A model generated the notes under the pieces. That model had not been told where the DNA came from and ran no database searches. It saw only the letters and a list, made by a program, of their open reading frames with translations. Of a DNA stretch of 64,000 nt, positions 25,470-34,852 are shown one piece after another. The stretch is from NCBI RefSeq assembly GCF_036227605.1, contig NZ_CP109487.1, positions 1,984,001 to 2,048,000 of the forward strand, in the 5' to 3' direction. This DNA comes from Streptomyces sp. NBC_01439. Lineage in GTDB: Bacteria; Actinomycetota; Actinomycetes; Streptomycetales; Streptomycetaceae. A program made the translations under genes and the position numbers. Positions within the stretch are counted from its first letter, which is position 1, and every line of letters begins with the position of its first letter.

Positions 25470-26888
25470 TCAGCGCGCCGCGACGGCCTGCTTCACCAGT
25501 GTCCTGCCGAAGTCCCAGATCAGCCCGGACCCACCGTGCGCCTCGTCCATGACCTCGCGGAAGGCCCCGACGAACCGGTCCACGTCCGCCTCGTCCACGA
25601 TCAGCGGCGGGATCAGTTTGATCACCTCCAAGTGGTCCCCGGAGACCTGGGTGAGGATCCGATGCTTCTGCAGCAGGGGCACCACGACCATCTGCGCGAA
25701 GAGCCCCTTGCGGGCCGCCTGCAGCATGGTCCACCGGCTGCGCAGGCCCAGCGAGGACGGCCGGCCGAACTCGATGCCGATCATCAGCCCGCGGCCCCGC
25801 ACCTCGTGCAGCAGCTCGTACTCGTCCACCAGCGCGGCGAGCCGCCCGCGCAGCAGGTCGCCCGTGGCCCGGGCGTTCGCCACGACCTCCTCGTCCTCCA
25901 TGACGGACAGGACCGCGAGACCCGCCGCCATGGCCTGGGCATTGGAACCGAAGCTCGCGGAGTGCACGAGCACCCGGTCCATGGACGAGTAGACCTTCTT
26001 GAAGATCCAGTCCTTGCCCAGGGTCGCGCCGACCGGGACGTATCCGCCCGACAGCGCCTTCGCCACGCACACCAGGTCCGGCTCCACACCCGGCTCGTGC
26101 TGGTACGCGTAGAAGTCCCCGGTACGTCCCAGCCCGGTCTGCACTTCGTCCGCGATCAGCAGCGCCCCCCGCCGGTGCAGCATCTCCTGCGCGGCGAGCA
26201 GGAACCCCGGCGGGGCGGCCAGGACCCCCTTGCCCTGGATCGGCTCGACGACGAAGGCGGCCACGTCCCCGCGCTTCAGCTCGCGCTCCAGCGCCGCGAG
26301 GTCCCCGAGCGCGATCCTCGTGTCGGGGAGCAGCGGTGCGAAGCCGTCGCGGAAGCCGCCCTCCCCGTTCACCGAGAGGGAGCCCGTGGTCAGCCCGTGG
26401 AAGGCGTGGTCGCAGTAGAGGATCCTGGGGCGCCCGGTGGCGTACCGGGCGAACTTCAGGGCCGTCTCCACCGCCTCGGTGCCGCTGTTGCCGAAGAAGA
26501 CCCGGTCCAGGTGCGGGCTGTACGAGAGCAGTTTCTCGGCCAGCAGACCGGGTAGCGGCTGGCAGTCGAACCGGGTCAGGTCGGCGAGCTGGGCGTCCAG
26601 GACGTCGTGCAGGGCCCGGCGGACGACCGGGTGGTGCCGGCCCAGGCCCATCACCCCGAACCCGGCGAGCATGTCCAGATAGTCGTTGCCCTCCGCGTCC
26701 CAGAAGTGGGCGCCCTCGGCCCGCTCGTAGACCTTGTCGAAGCCGATGGTGCGCAGCATGCGGGGCAGCTGGTGGTTGAGGTGCCGGGCGTGCAGCTCGT
26801 ACCGCTCCGCGCCGCGCTCGGCGAGCAGGGCACCGAGGTCGAAGCCCGGGGCCCGGCCGCCCCCTTCCTCCCCTGGCCGCCCGCTCAT
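25470..26888 (-). CDS. hpnO: PLP aminotransferase of the hopanoid cluster
   Basis: A 472-residue class III aminotransferase. The PLP lysine is in VAKALSGGYVPVG, preceded by IADEVQTGLGRTG and the phosphate-binding GNSGTEAVETALK. In hopanoid clusters this enzyme makes the amino group of aminobacteriohopanetriol from the ribosyl-hopane aldehyde side chain. The start ATG at 26888 overlaps the hpnH stop as ATGA. The symbol follows the usual name for this role; assignment is from family and position. It is the last gene of the operon. Confidence 0.85.
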   Translation of the reverse strand: MSGRPGEEGGGRAPGFDLGALLAERGAERYELHARHLNHQLPRMLRTIGFDKVYERAEGAHFWDAEGNDYLDMLAGFGVMGLGRHHPVVRRALHDVLDAQLADLTRFDCQPLPGLLAEKLLSYSPHLDRVFFGNSGTEAVETALKFARYATGRPRILYCDHAFHGLTTGSLSVNGEGGFRDGFAPLLPDTRIALGDLAALERELKRGDVAAFVVEPIQGKGVLAAPPGFLLAAQEMLHRRGALLIADEVQTGLGRTGDFYAYQHEPGVEPDLVCVAKALSGGYVPVGATLGKDWIFKKVYSSMDRVLVHSASFGSNAQAMAAGLAVLSVMEDEEVVANARATGDLLRGRLAALVDEYELLHEVRGRGLMIGIEFGRPSSLGLRSRWTMLQAARKGLFAQMVVVPLLQKHRILTQVSGDHLEVIKLIPPLIVDEADVDRFVGAFREVMDEAHGGSGLIWDFGRTLVKQAVAAR

Positions 26889-27916
26889 GCCGACGTGTCC
26901 CGGTTGCTGGCGATCGTTTCGCGGGCCGCGCGCAGGGACTCCTTGAGGGAGCCCATGGTGGCGAGGACGGCGGTCGGCTCGTAGCCGCAGTGCGCCATGC
27001 AGTTCGCGCAGCGCGGGTCCTTTCCGCGGCCGTACTTGTCCCAGTCGGTGTCGTTGATGAGTTCGCGGTACGTCGGTACGTAGCCGTCGCTCATCAGATA
27101 GCAAGGGCGCTGCCAGCCGAAGAGGGAGTAATTCGGAATGGCCCAGGCCGTGCAGGGGAAATCGGCTTTCCCTTCCAGGAAGTCCAGGAAGAGCGGGGAG
27201 TGGTTGAGCCGCCAGCGCCGCCGGTTGCCGCCCGCGAAGGCCTTCCTGAAGAGTTCTCGGGTCTGCTCGACGCCCAAGAAATGCTCCTGGTCGGGTGCCT
27301 TTTCGTAGGCGTAGGCCGGCGAGATCATCATTTCGTCGACCTGGAGGTCGTCATTGAGGTAGTTGAGCACCTCGATGATCGTCTGCGGGGTGTCGGTGTT
27401 GAAGAAGGTGGAGTTGGTGGTCACCCGGAACCCGCGCCTCTTCGCCTCCTTGATGGCGGCGACCGCCTCGTCGAAGACGCCTTCCTTGGCCACCGACTCG
27501 TCGTGGCGCTCGCGCAGGCCGTCGATGTGCACGGCGAAAGCGAAATACGGGGAGGGGGTGAACTTCTCGATCTTCTTGCGCAGCAGCATCGCGTTGGTGC
27601 AGAGGAACACGTACTTCCGCCTCGCCACCAACTGTCGGACGATCTCGTGGATCTGCGGGTGCATCAAGGGCTCGCCGCCCGCGATGGACACCATGGGCGC
27701 ACCGGACTCCAGTACGGCGCCGACCGCCTGGGCGACCGGCATGCGCTGCTTGAGCACCCCGGCCGGGTGCTGGATCTTCCCGCACCCCTCACAGGCCAGG
27801 TTGCAGGCGTAGAGCGGTTCCAGTTCGACGATCAGCGGGAACTTCTCGCGCTTGCGGAGCTTCTGTTCGAGAAGATACGTCCCGACCCTGATGGACTGGC
27901 GCAGCGGCATGGCCAT
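26885..27916 (-). CDS. hpnH: adenosyl-hopene transferase HpnH (radical SAM)
   Basis: A 343-residue radical SAM enzyme. The cluster-binding CNLACEGCGK (CxxxCxxC) is at about residues 38-46, and a C-terminal SPASM-like Cys-rich region contains DPRCANCMAHCGYEP. HpnH attaches the 5'-deoxyadenosyl group to hopene, the first step of side-chain elongation. The ATG at 27916 is supported by GGAGGTGA seven bases upstream. The next gene downstream overlaps by four bases. In the well-known S. coelicolor cluster, ispG and dxs copies follow hpnH; here they are absent. Confidence 0.95.
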   Translation of the reverse strand: MAMPLRQSIRVGTYLLEQKLRKREKFPLIVELEPLYACNLACEGCGKIQHPAGVLKQRMPVAQAVGAVLESGAPMVSIAGGEPLMHPQIHEIVRQLVARRKYVFLCTNAMLLRKKIEKFTPSPYFAFAVHIDGLRERHDESVAKEGVFDEAVAAIKEAKRRGFRVTTNSTFFNTDTPQTIIEVLNYLNDDLQVDEMMISPAYAYEKAPDQEHFLGVEQTRELFRKAFAGGNRRRWRLNHSPLFLDFLEGKADFPCTAWAIPNYSLFGWQRPCYLMSDGYVPTYRELINDTDWDKYGRGKDPRCANCMAHCGYEPTAVLATMGSLKESLRAARETIASNRDTSA

Positions 27917-27921
27917 CTGGC

Positions 27922-28587
27922 TCACCTCCTGGGGAGCAGCAACGAACGGTGCCATTCATGAAACGCGGGCAGTACGGCACGCAGGACACGGAAGGCCGAT
28001 ATTCCCCCGCGAACCGTGCCGATGCGGACGAGCTCGTGCTCCGGAGCGTCCACGATCACCCGGACGGCCGCAACCGGACGACCGCCGCCCCGGGTGGCGG
28101 TCCACAGGGTGGCCGCGGACTCCATGTCGACCGCGATGGCGCCGGTGGCGCGCAGGTGCGCGCGCTCCTGGCCGCGAACGACGTGGTCGGATCCGGTCAG
28201 TGCACCGCGGTGCACGGTCCGGCCCGGGACGGCCCGGGCCAGTGCCTCGGCGAGCAGGGCGCTGCCGGTGCACGTGACGGCCCCCAGCGGGTCCCGGGTC
28301 TCCTCGGCGATGACCAGGTCCCCGGGGTGCATGCCGGGGACCAGTCCGGCACAGAATCCCGTCGCGAGGACGGCGGCGAGGTCCATTCCCGGCCGCTCCA
28401 GTGCCCGGCCGACGGCCCGCTCGGCCGCGCGCGGGCCCATCCCGGTGCGCAGCAGGACGTGCCCGCCGGCCGGTCCGCGCGCGGGGCCGCGGCAGGCACT
28501 GCGCAGCGCCGCCTGCTCGATGCGCAGCGCGCAGGCCACCAGCAGCGGGTCGGGCCTGCGGGCCCGGTCCCCGCCGGCGGCGGGCAT
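27922..28587 (-). CDS. hpnG: HpnG-type nucleosidase/phosphorylase
   Basis: A 221-residue protein of the purine-nucleoside phosphorylase/MTA nucleosidase fold: LATGFCAGLVPGMHPGDLVIAEE near the centre and IAVDMESAAT, the nucleoside-binding Glu motif. HpnG removes adenine from adenosylhopane to give ribosylhopane. It starts at ATG 28587, which overlaps the cyclase stop by one base (TGATG). An Arg/Ala-rich N-terminus (about 30 residues) is a little longer than needed for the fold. Confidence 0.9.
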   Translation of the reverse strand: MPAAGGDRARRPDPLLVACALRIEQAALRSACRGPARGPAGGHVLLRTGMGPRAAERAVGRALERPGMDLAAVLATGFCAGLVPGMHPGDLVIAEETRDPLGAVTCTGSALLAEALARAVPGRTVHRGALTGSDHVVRGQERAHLRATGAIAVDMESAATLWTATRGGGRPVAAVRVIVDAPEHELVRIGTVRGGISAFRVLRAVLPAFHEWHRSLLLPRR

Positions 28588-30926
28588 CACGACTCCCCGG
28601 CCGCTGCCGGGTGCGCTCCGGCCGGGGCGAACGGTTCCCCGTACAGGTAGCGGCCGAGCGCGGTGAGCGGGAAGACCTGACGGTACAAGTGGTAGTTGAT
28701 GGAGAAGTCCCACGGGAAACCGGTACCGGTGAAGTACGGCTCGTCCCAGGTGCCGTCCTCCTGCTGGGTCTCCACCAGGTGGGCGATGCCCCGCTCCACC
28801 GCCTTGCCCTCGCGCTCACCGGCCGACAGCAGGGCCATCAGCGCCCAGGCGGTCTGCGAGGCCGTGGAGGCGCCCTTCCCGGCCCAGGACCGGTCCTTGT
28901 AGGAACGCTGGTCCTCGCCCCACCCGCCGTCCTCGTTCTGTACGGTTTCCAGCCAGCGCACGGCCCGCCGGATGGCGGGATGCCCCGGGGAGATCCCGGC
29001 GGCGGTGAGGGCCGGGACCACCGAGCCGGTGCCGTAGACGTAGTTGGTGCCCCAGCGTCCGAACCAGCCTCCGCTCGCGTCCTGTTCGTCGAGGAGCCAG
29101 GCGATGCCGCGCCGGGTCCGGGCGTCTCCCGCGCGGCCCTCGAACGCGAGCATCTCCACCACGTGGGCGGTGACGTCGGCCGAGGGCGGGTCGATGACCT
29201 CGCCGAAGTCGCAGAAGGGCAGCTTGTTGGGAAGGGGGCTGGTGTTGTCGGCGTCGAAGGCGCCCCACGCCCCGTTCCTCGACTGCATGCCGAGGGTCCA
29301 GGACACCCCGCGGGCGATGGCCGCCTCGACGCGGGCCGGGTCCGGGTGCTTGATCCGACGCAGGGCGAGGACCACCTCGGCCGTGTCGTCGATGTCGGGG
29401 TAGGTGTCGTTGTGGAACTCGAACGCCCAGCCGCCGGGGGCGAGCCCGGGCCGGCGCACGGCCCAGTCGCCCGTGCGGACGATCTCCTCGTCGAGCATCC
29501 AGTCGGCGGCCTTGACCAGCGCCGGGTGGTCGGGGCGCAGGCCCGCGTCGGCCAGGGCGATCGCGGCGAGGCAGGTGTCCCACACCGGGGACTGGCAGGC
29601 CTCGATCATCCGGGCGCCGTCCGCGCGCCACACCGCGAACCGTTCCAGGGACTCCAGTCCGGCGCGCATCACCGGATGCCCGAGGTCGTAGCCGAGCAGG
29701 TGCAGGGCGATGACCGAGTACACGGCGGGCGGCTGGATCCCGCCCCAGCAGCCGTCGTTCTCCTGTCGTTCGACGATCCAGCGGCCGGCGGTGGCCATCG
29801 CGGCCTTGCGCAGCCGGCGCGGGGCGAACCGCCGGTAGACGTGCAGGGCCTTGTCCATCCGCTGGAAGGCGCCGTCCCAGCTGGTCAGCGGGGCGAGTCT
29901 GCGGGCGGGGTGGGGGGTGCGGGCGTCGGTGTGCAGCTCGTCGAGGGCGAAGGGGGCTGGGCGGACCGGGCGCAGTGCGGAGACCACGGTGAGCGGGACG
30001 ATGGTCTGGCGGGCCCAACAGCCGAAGTCGTAGATGTTCAGGGGCACCCAGGGCGGCAGGAAGACCAGTTCGGGCGGGAGTTCGGGCAGGTGCTCCCAGT
30101 TCCACCAGCCGAAGAGGGCCAACCAGATCCGGGTGAAGACGCGGGCGGCGGCGATCCCGCCGTGGGCCCGGATCCAGGCCGAGGCACGGGTCATGTGCGG
30201 GGCGTCCGGCGCGTCCCCGGCGAGGCGCAGCGCGACGTAGGCCTCGATGGTGGCGGACAGTTCGGGCGGTCCGCCGTGGAAGGTGGCCCAGGTGCCGTCC
30301 TCGCGCTGTTCGCCGCGGATGAAGAGGGCTGCGGCCCGGGTGGTGGCCTCGTCCCGGATCCCGAGGAACTGCCGCAGCAGCAGGTCCTCGGCGTCCATGG
30401 TGACGTTGGTCTCCAGGTCGCCCTTCCACCAGCCCTCGGGGTCCTGGCGGTCCAGCAGGTTGCGGGTGGCGCGCGCGGCGGCCTCGTACGCTCCCGGCCG
30501 GGTGCCGTCCGGCGGCCGGGGCAGGTCCGCGGCGGTCCGGCCCGGCCGGTCGGGCCCCGGGCCGGTGGACGGGTCCGCGGTGAGGGCACGGCCGCCGCCC
30601 CGGACGGTGTTCGGCGCGGGCGGGCCGCCCGGCTTCGCCGCGGGCGGCATCGTGGCCACGCCGTGGCGGCCGGCGGGCGGGGCCAACGGCCCCGGTTCGG
30701 CCGTCGGCGGGGCGCAGCGGGCGCTCTGCGCGCCGGCCGTGCCCGGCGGGCCGTACTCGGCCCGCGGGCCCGGCCGGCCGGCACGGGACGGGGCGGGCGG
30801 GCCCGGTTCCGCGGCCGGACCGCGGGCGCGCCCCACGCCGGGGCCTGCCGGGAGGCCCTGGGCGCCCGGGGTGGATTCGCTGCCGGCGCCGGCGCTCTCG
30901 GCGCTGCCGTCGGTCGTCGCTGTCAT
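28587..30926 (-). CDS. shc: squalene-hopene cyclase with long N-terminal extension
   Basis: A 779-residue triterpene cyclase. The catalytic DXDD motif is seen as PDIDDTAEVV, and QW repeats (for example QRPSYKDRSWAG region, ETQQEDGTWDEPYF, NEDGGWGED) are spread through the protein. It folds squalene into hopene at the membrane surface. Only from about residue 145 (YEAAARATRNLLDRQ) does it match the normal enzyme; before that is a Gly/Pro/Ala-rich segment with no structure. Typical Streptomyces cyclases are about 100 residues shorter. ATG 30926 follows GGGGA. The hopanoid product stiffens membranes, notably in aerial hyphae. Confidence 0.95.
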   Translation of the reverse strand: MTATTDGSAESAGAGSESTPGAQGLPAGPGVGRARGPAAEPGPPAPSRAGRPGPRAEYGPPGTAGAQSARCAPPTAEPGPLAPPAGRHGVATMPPAAKPGGPPAPNTVRGGGRALTADPSTGPGPDRPGRTAADLPRPPDGTRPGAYEAAARATRNLLDRQDPEGWWKGDLETNVTMDAEDLLLRQFLGIRDEATTRAAALFIRGEQREDGTWATFHGGPPELSATIEAYVALRLAGDAPDAPHMTRASAWIRAHGGIAAARVFTRIWLALFGWWNWEHLPELPPELVFLPPWVPLNIYDFGCWARQTIVPLTVVSALRPVRPAPFALDELHTDARTPHPARRLAPLTSWDGAFQRMDKALHVYRRFAPRRLRKAAMATAGRWIVERQENDGCWGGIQPPAVYSVIALHLLGYDLGHPVMRAGLESLERFAVWRADGARMIEACQSPVWDTCLAAIALADAGLRPDHPALVKAADWMLDEEIVRTGDWAVRRPGLAPGGWAFEFHNDTYPDIDDTAEVVLALRRIKHPDPARVEAAIARGVSWTLGMQSRNGAWGAFDADNTSPLPNKLPFCDFGEVIDPPSADVTAHVVEMLAFEGRAGDARTRRGIAWLLDEQDASGGWFGRWGTNYVYGTGSVVPALTAAGISPGHPAIRRAVRWLETVQNEDGGWGEDQRSYKDRSWAGKGASTASQTAWALMALLSAGEREGKAVERGIAHLVETQQEDGTWDEPYFTGTGFPWDFSINYHLYRQVFPLTALGRYLYGEPFAPAGAHPAAAGES

Positions 30927-31046
30927 GGCTTCCCCTTAGAACAGTGTCCTCTGCTGTGCTGGGGTCTGCCGTCGGCCGGTGCGCGCCACGCTCAGGTGGC
31001 GGCGCCGGCCGGCGACTCGCGATTCATATCCGCTGTCGGGTGGCGA

Positions 31047-32222
31047 TCACCTCTTGCGCACGACGACGAAGTCCGCGAGGGCCACGAGCTGGTCGCGCAC
31101 GCGCTGCGGCATGTCGACGTCGTCCAGGGCCCGGATCGCGACGGCGTGTTGACGGCGCGCCTCGTCTGCGGTCCACCGGCGGCCGCCGGCCTCCTCGATG
31201 AGGGCCGCGCGGGCGGCGAACTCCTCCTCCGAAAAATTCTCGAAGTCGCTGCTCTTGGCGTCGGCGGCGAGCAGTTCGGCGAGCTGCTCGGAAGCCTCCC
31301 CGCCGGCGGCGAGGGCGGCGACCACCGGCAGGGACTTCTTGCGCTGGCGCAGGTCGCTCCAGGTCTGCTTGCCGGTCGACTCCGGGTCGCCCCAGATGCC
31401 GAGCAGGTCGTCGACGGCCTGGAAGGCCAGGCCCAGGTGGTAGCCGTACTCCTCCAGCTTGTCGGCGGTGCGGTCGTCCGCGCCGCCGAGCACCGCGCCG
31501 ATGGAGACCGCGCAGGCGAGGAGCGCACCGGTCTTGTTGCCCTCCATCTCCAGGCACTCCTCGACGCTGACGCGCTCGCGGTGCTCGTAGGAGATGTCCT
31601 GCGCCTGGCCGTCGATGAGCTTGCGGCTGGCGGTGGTCAGGCGGCGGGTCGCGCGGCCCGCCTCCACGGTGCCGAGCTCCAGCAGCACCTCGTTGGCCAG
31701 GGCGAACAGGGCGTCGCCGACCAGGATCGCGAGGGCCGGTCCGTGCACCTTCCACACCGTGTCGCGGTGGCGGCGCTGCTCGTCGCCGTCCATCAGGTCG
31801 TCGTGCAGCAGCGAGAAGTTGTGCACGAGCTCGACCGCGACGGCGCCCGGGATGCCGACCTCGGCCGCGGCGCCCGCGGCCTCGGCGGAGAGCAGCGCGA
31901 GCGCGGGACGCACGGCCTTGCCGCCGTCGCCGTCGGCCACGTTGCCCTGGGCGTCGATCCAGCCGAAGTGGTAGGCGGCGACGGTGTCCATGGGAGCGGC
32001 GAGCCGGTCGACGGCGGCGCGGAGCGCGGGGGTCGAGAGCGTACGGCCGCGTTCCAGGAGCGCGATCGTGTCCGCCTTCTCCACGCCCCCTCCGGCTGTG
32101 CCCGCACTGGCATCCGTGTTCTCGACAGCCGGGTTGCCCGGGTTCACTGGCTCTCCTCTTGTTCCTGTACTTGCGGTGGTGCTGGTGCTGATGGTGCCGG
32201 TGCTGCTGATGGTGCTCGTCAT
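31047..32222 (-). CDS. polyprenyl (farnesyl) diphosphate synthase
   Basis: A 391-residue all-helical prenyltransferase. The first Asp-rich motif reads LLHDDLMDGD and the second AVDDLLGIWGD; both bind the Mg-diphosphate. It supplies farnesyl diphosphate for squalene synthesis in this operon. A Ser/Thr-rich N-terminal tail of about 45 residues precedes the fold. The ATG at 32222 overlaps the stop of the desaturase gene as ATGA. 120 bases separate it from the cyclase downstream, so readthrough or a second promoter is possible there. Confidence 0.92.
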   Translation of the reverse strand: MTSTISSTGTISTSTTASTGTRGEPVNPGNPAVENTDASAGTAGGGVEKADTIALLERGRTLSTPALRAAVDRLAAPMDTVAAYHFGWIDAQGNVADGDGGKAVRPALALLSAEAAGAAAEVGIPGAVAVELVHNFSLLHDDLMDGDEQRRHRDTVWKVHGPALAILVGDALFALANEVLLELGTVEAGRATRRLTTASRKLIDGQAQDISYEHRERVSVEECLEMEGNKTGALLACAVSIGAVLGGADDRTADKLEEYGYHLGLAFQAVDDLLGIWGDPESTGKQTWSDLRQRKKSLPVVAALAAGGEASEQLAELLAADAKSSDFENFSEEEFAARAALIEEAGGRRWTADEARRQHAVAIRALDDVDMPQRVRDQLVALADFVVVRKR

Positions 32223-33598
32223 GCCGCCTCCTGCAGAGGGTGTTCGCGGTGGCGGCCGAGCGCGGCGAGTGCGGCGTGGGCCGCGCTCAGTCCGCTCCGG
32301 ACGGCGCTCTCCATGGTCGCGGGCCAGCCCGTGGCAGTCCACGCACCGGCGAGGTAGAGCCCCGGCGTGTCGGTGCGCGCCCCGGGGCGCAGCCGGCCGA
32401 CGCCGGGGGTGGGGGCGAAGGTGGCCGTCCGCTCCCGGGTGACGAAGAAGTCCCTTACCTTGGCGTCGCGCGCGGCGGGCAGCAGCCGCTCCAGCTCGGG
32501 CAGGTACTTGGCGCGCAGGACTGAGACGGGCTCGTCGATGTCGTCCTGGGCGACGGACTGGGACAGGGCCAAGTACTGCCCTCCGTCGGAGAGTCCGGAG
32601 GATTCCGTGCGGTCGAAGACCCACTGGACCGGGGAGCCGAGGGCCGCGAAGAAGGGCTGCTTGAGCACCTTGCGGTCGTAGACCACGTGGACGTTGAGGA
32701 TGGGTGCGGTGGCGATGTCCAGGAGCTTGTCGCGGTCGGGGAGGGCGTCGGCGGGGAGCAGTGCGTGCGCCTCGCGCTGCGGGACGGCGAGGACGACGGT
32801 GCCCGCCTCCAGGGACTCGTCCTCGGTGTCGATCCGCCAGGCCCCATCGGACATGCGGGAGATGTTCGCGACGCGGCTGCGCAGCTCGGTGCGCACGCCG
32901 GCCGCGTCGAGCGCCTTGCGCGCGAGGGTGTCGTGGAGTTCGCCCAGCGGTACCCGGGCCCAGCCGATGTCGGCGGCGCCCTTCTCGGAGAGCAGGCCGG
33001 TCTTGAAGACCATGGCGGCCAGGCCCAGCGAGGACTGCTCGGCGGTGGCGTTCAGGGTGGCGATGCCGACCAGGTCCCAGAGGGCCTCGATGGTACGGGC
33101 GGACTGCCCGTAGCGGCCGAGCCAGGTCGCGAAGTCCACGCCGTCGAGCGCCGGGTCGGTGGGGTCCAGGCGGCGCAGCGCGAGGGCGGCGCGGCCGACG
33201 CCCAGCCGTTCTGCGAGGGAGAGGTGCGGGTAGCGGGCGAGCGCTCCGGCCAGGTGCAGGGGCACGGGCAGGGCGCTGCGGCGCAGCCGGCCCAGGCGCG
33301 GCCCGCCGGGGCCGGCGACGTCCAGGACGGGTACGTCGAGCCGGTTCTGCAGGGGTGCGAGGGCGGCGCCGTCGATGCGGTCGAGGAACCACCGGTAGGC
33401 GGTGCAGCAGCGCAGGTAGACGTGCTGGCCGTTGTCGACTTCGAGGTCGCCGCGCTGGAAGGAGAAGGCGAGCCCGCCGAGCCGGGGGCGGCCCTCCAGC
33501 AGGGTGACCCGCAGCCCGGCGCCGGCGAGTTCGAGGGCGGTGGTGACCCCGGCGAGTCCGCCGCCCACGACGACGGCGTGCTGTTCGAAGCCGGTCAT
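32219..33598 (-). CDS. hpnE: hydroxysqualene dehydroxylase HpnE
   Basis: A 459-residue FAD-dependent amine-oxidase-like protein. The dinucleotide-binding motif VVVGGGLAGVTTALELAGAG opens the protein, followed by the RLGG-like GRPRLGGLAFSF, and the C-terminus has the FAD motif LYLAGAWTATGWPATMESAV. HpnE reduces hydroxysqualene to squalene, third step of the HpnCDE route. Start ATG 33598 has GGAGGG upstream. Roughly 290 bases separate it from hpnD. Confidence 0.93.
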   Translation of the reverse strand: MTGFEQHAVVVGGGLAGVTTALELAGAGLRVTLLEGRPRLGGLAFSFQRGDLEVDNGQHVYLRCCTAYRWFLDRIDGAALAPLQNRLDVPVLDVAGPGGPRLGRLRRSALPVPLHLAGALARYPHLSLAERLGVGRAALALRRLDPTDPALDGVDFATWLGRYGQSARTIEALWDLVGIATLNATAEQSSLGLAAMVFKTGLLSEKGAADIGWARVPLGELHDTLARKALDAAGVRTELRSRVANISRMSDGAWRIDTEDESLEAGTVVLAVPQREAHALLPADALPDRDKLLDIATAPILNVHVVYDRKVLKQPFFAALGSPVQWVFDRTESSGLSDGGQYLALSQSVAQDDIDEPVSVLRAKYLPELERLLPAARDAKVRDFFVTRERTATFAPTPGVGRLRPGARTDTPGLYLAGAWTATGWPATMESAVRSGLSAAHAALAALGRHREHPLQEAA

Positions 33599-33889
33599 GA
33601 GCCCTCCCCCGTGGTGACGTCGTGGCCGGAGCCCGCCGGAAGAGACGCGGCGTCCGCCGCGGTGGTTGCGCGGGCGCCGTCCCCGCCGGGACGGACGGCC
33701 GGGCGCGGGCGCGGCGCGTCGGCCCGACGCACCGGGTGAGCACCCGGTGCGGTCCCCGACGCGCCGTGGGGACCCGCCGCCGGGCGCGGGGGCGCGGGGT
33801 GGCGGACGCGCCGGCGCGCGCGGCCCGGTGCGCCGCGGCGAACGCGGCGGGACCGGCCGGCGCGTGCGGGGTCCGGGGGATCGTGGTCA
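33599..33889. other. non-coding gap inside the hopanoid operon
   Basis: A 291-base very GC-rich gap between hpnD and hpnE in an otherwise tight operon. An ATG at 33890 overlaps the hpnD stop (TGATG) but the frame that follows is Arg-rich and runs with no stop straight through the next two genes in another frame, so it is not a credible gene as it stands. Confidence 0.6.
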
Positions 33890-34852
33890 TCAGGCTCGCC
33901 TCCGGGCGTTCTGGCGGGAGACGGTCCGTGCGTCGAGGCCGGACAGGCCGCGCACGGCGACGTACGCCTTCTCGTGCGGCGGCAGCGACACGCGGCCCCG
34001 CAGCACCGCCTCCGGCTCCCGCTCGATGCGGTCCAGCAGACGCCGGTAGATGCCGGCCATGGCGGCCACGCAGGCGCCGCTGCGCCGGTCGAGCATCGGC
34101 AGCAGCCGGTAGCCCTCGGCGAACAGGGCGCGGGCGCGCCGGACTTCGTGGTGGACGAGTCCGGCGAAGTCGGCGCCGGCGGGCATCCGGTCCCTGTCGA
34201 AGCCTTCCGAGCAGCCGAACTTGGCGAGGTCCTCGGCGGGCAGGTAGGTCCGCCCGTTGCCGGCGTCCTCGCGAACGTCCCGGAGGATGTTGGTGAGTTG
34301 CAGGGCGAGGCCGAGGGTGTCGGCGTACTCCGCGGCGCGCGCGGCTTCGTCAGCCGCGAGGCCCGGGGCGTTCACCGTGCCGAACACGCCGAGCGAGAGC
34401 CGTCCGATGGCCCCGGCCACGCAGCGGCAGTAGGTCCTGAGGTCGTCCCAGGTCTCGTAGGTCTCGCCGCGGACGTCCATCAGGACCCCGTCGATGAGCT
34501 CGTCGAGACCGCCGAGCGGGATCGGGAACCGGCGCGCGGCGTGCGAGAGGGCGACGGCGACCGGGTCGGTGTCGTCCTCGTCGACCTCCTCGGCGAGGAT
34601 CCGCCCGAGCAGGGCGCGGGTCTCCTCCAGCCGGGCGAACTTGGCCTCGGGCGCCAGCGTGCCGTCGCCGATGTCGTCGACCCGCCGCGAGAAGGCGTAC
34701 AGCGCGGACATCGCCTGCCGCTTGTCGGTCGGCAGCAGCCGGATGCCGTAGGCGAAGTTGCGCGCCTGTGAACCGGTGACGGCCTCGCAGTAGCTGTAGG
34801 CGGCCTGGACCGGTGCGGACACGTGTGTGGGGCCCTCCACGGTCGGGCTCAC
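33890..34852 (-). CDS. hpnD: presqualene diphosphate synthase HpnD
   Basis: A 320-residue trans-isoprenyl synthase of the squalene/phytoene synthase family. Asp-rich motifs are SRRVDDIGDG and LTNILRDVREDAGNGRTYLP, with GETYETWDDL and YCRCVAGAIG between. HpnD condenses two farnesyl diphosphates to presqualene diphosphate. The GTG start at 34852 overlaps the hpnC stop as GTGA. The N-terminal SPTVEGPTHVSAPVQ segment is extra to the fold. Confidence 0.94.
   Translation of the reverse strand: MSPTVEGPTHVSAPVQAAYSYCEAVTGSQARNFAYGIRLLPTDKRQAMSALYAFSRRVDDIGDGTLAPEAKFARLEETRALLGRILAEEVDEDDTDPVAVALSHAARRFPIPLGGLDELIDGVLMDVRGETYETWDDLRTYCRCVAGAIGRLSLGVFGTVNAPGLAADEAARAAEYADTLGLALQLTNILRDVREDAGNGRTYLPAEDLAKFGCSEGFDRDRMPAGADFAGLVHHEVRRARALFAEGYRLLPMLDRRSGACVAAMAGIYRRLLDRIEREPEAVLRGRVSLPPHEKAYVAVRGLSGLDARTVSRQNARRRA

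Noticed and set aside
28401..32357. A 1318-codon plus-strand frame across the hopanoid genes
   Set aside because: Shadow of the cyclase, synthase and nucleosidase genes; the coding evidence (motifs, overlaps, starts) is all on the minus strand.
31047..33890. A 947-codon open frame from 33890 that runs through hpnE in another frame and ends as the polyprenyl synthase
   Set aside because: The first two thirds are Arg/Pro-rich shadow sequence over hpnE. The synthase has its own start at 32222 overlapping the hpnE stop.
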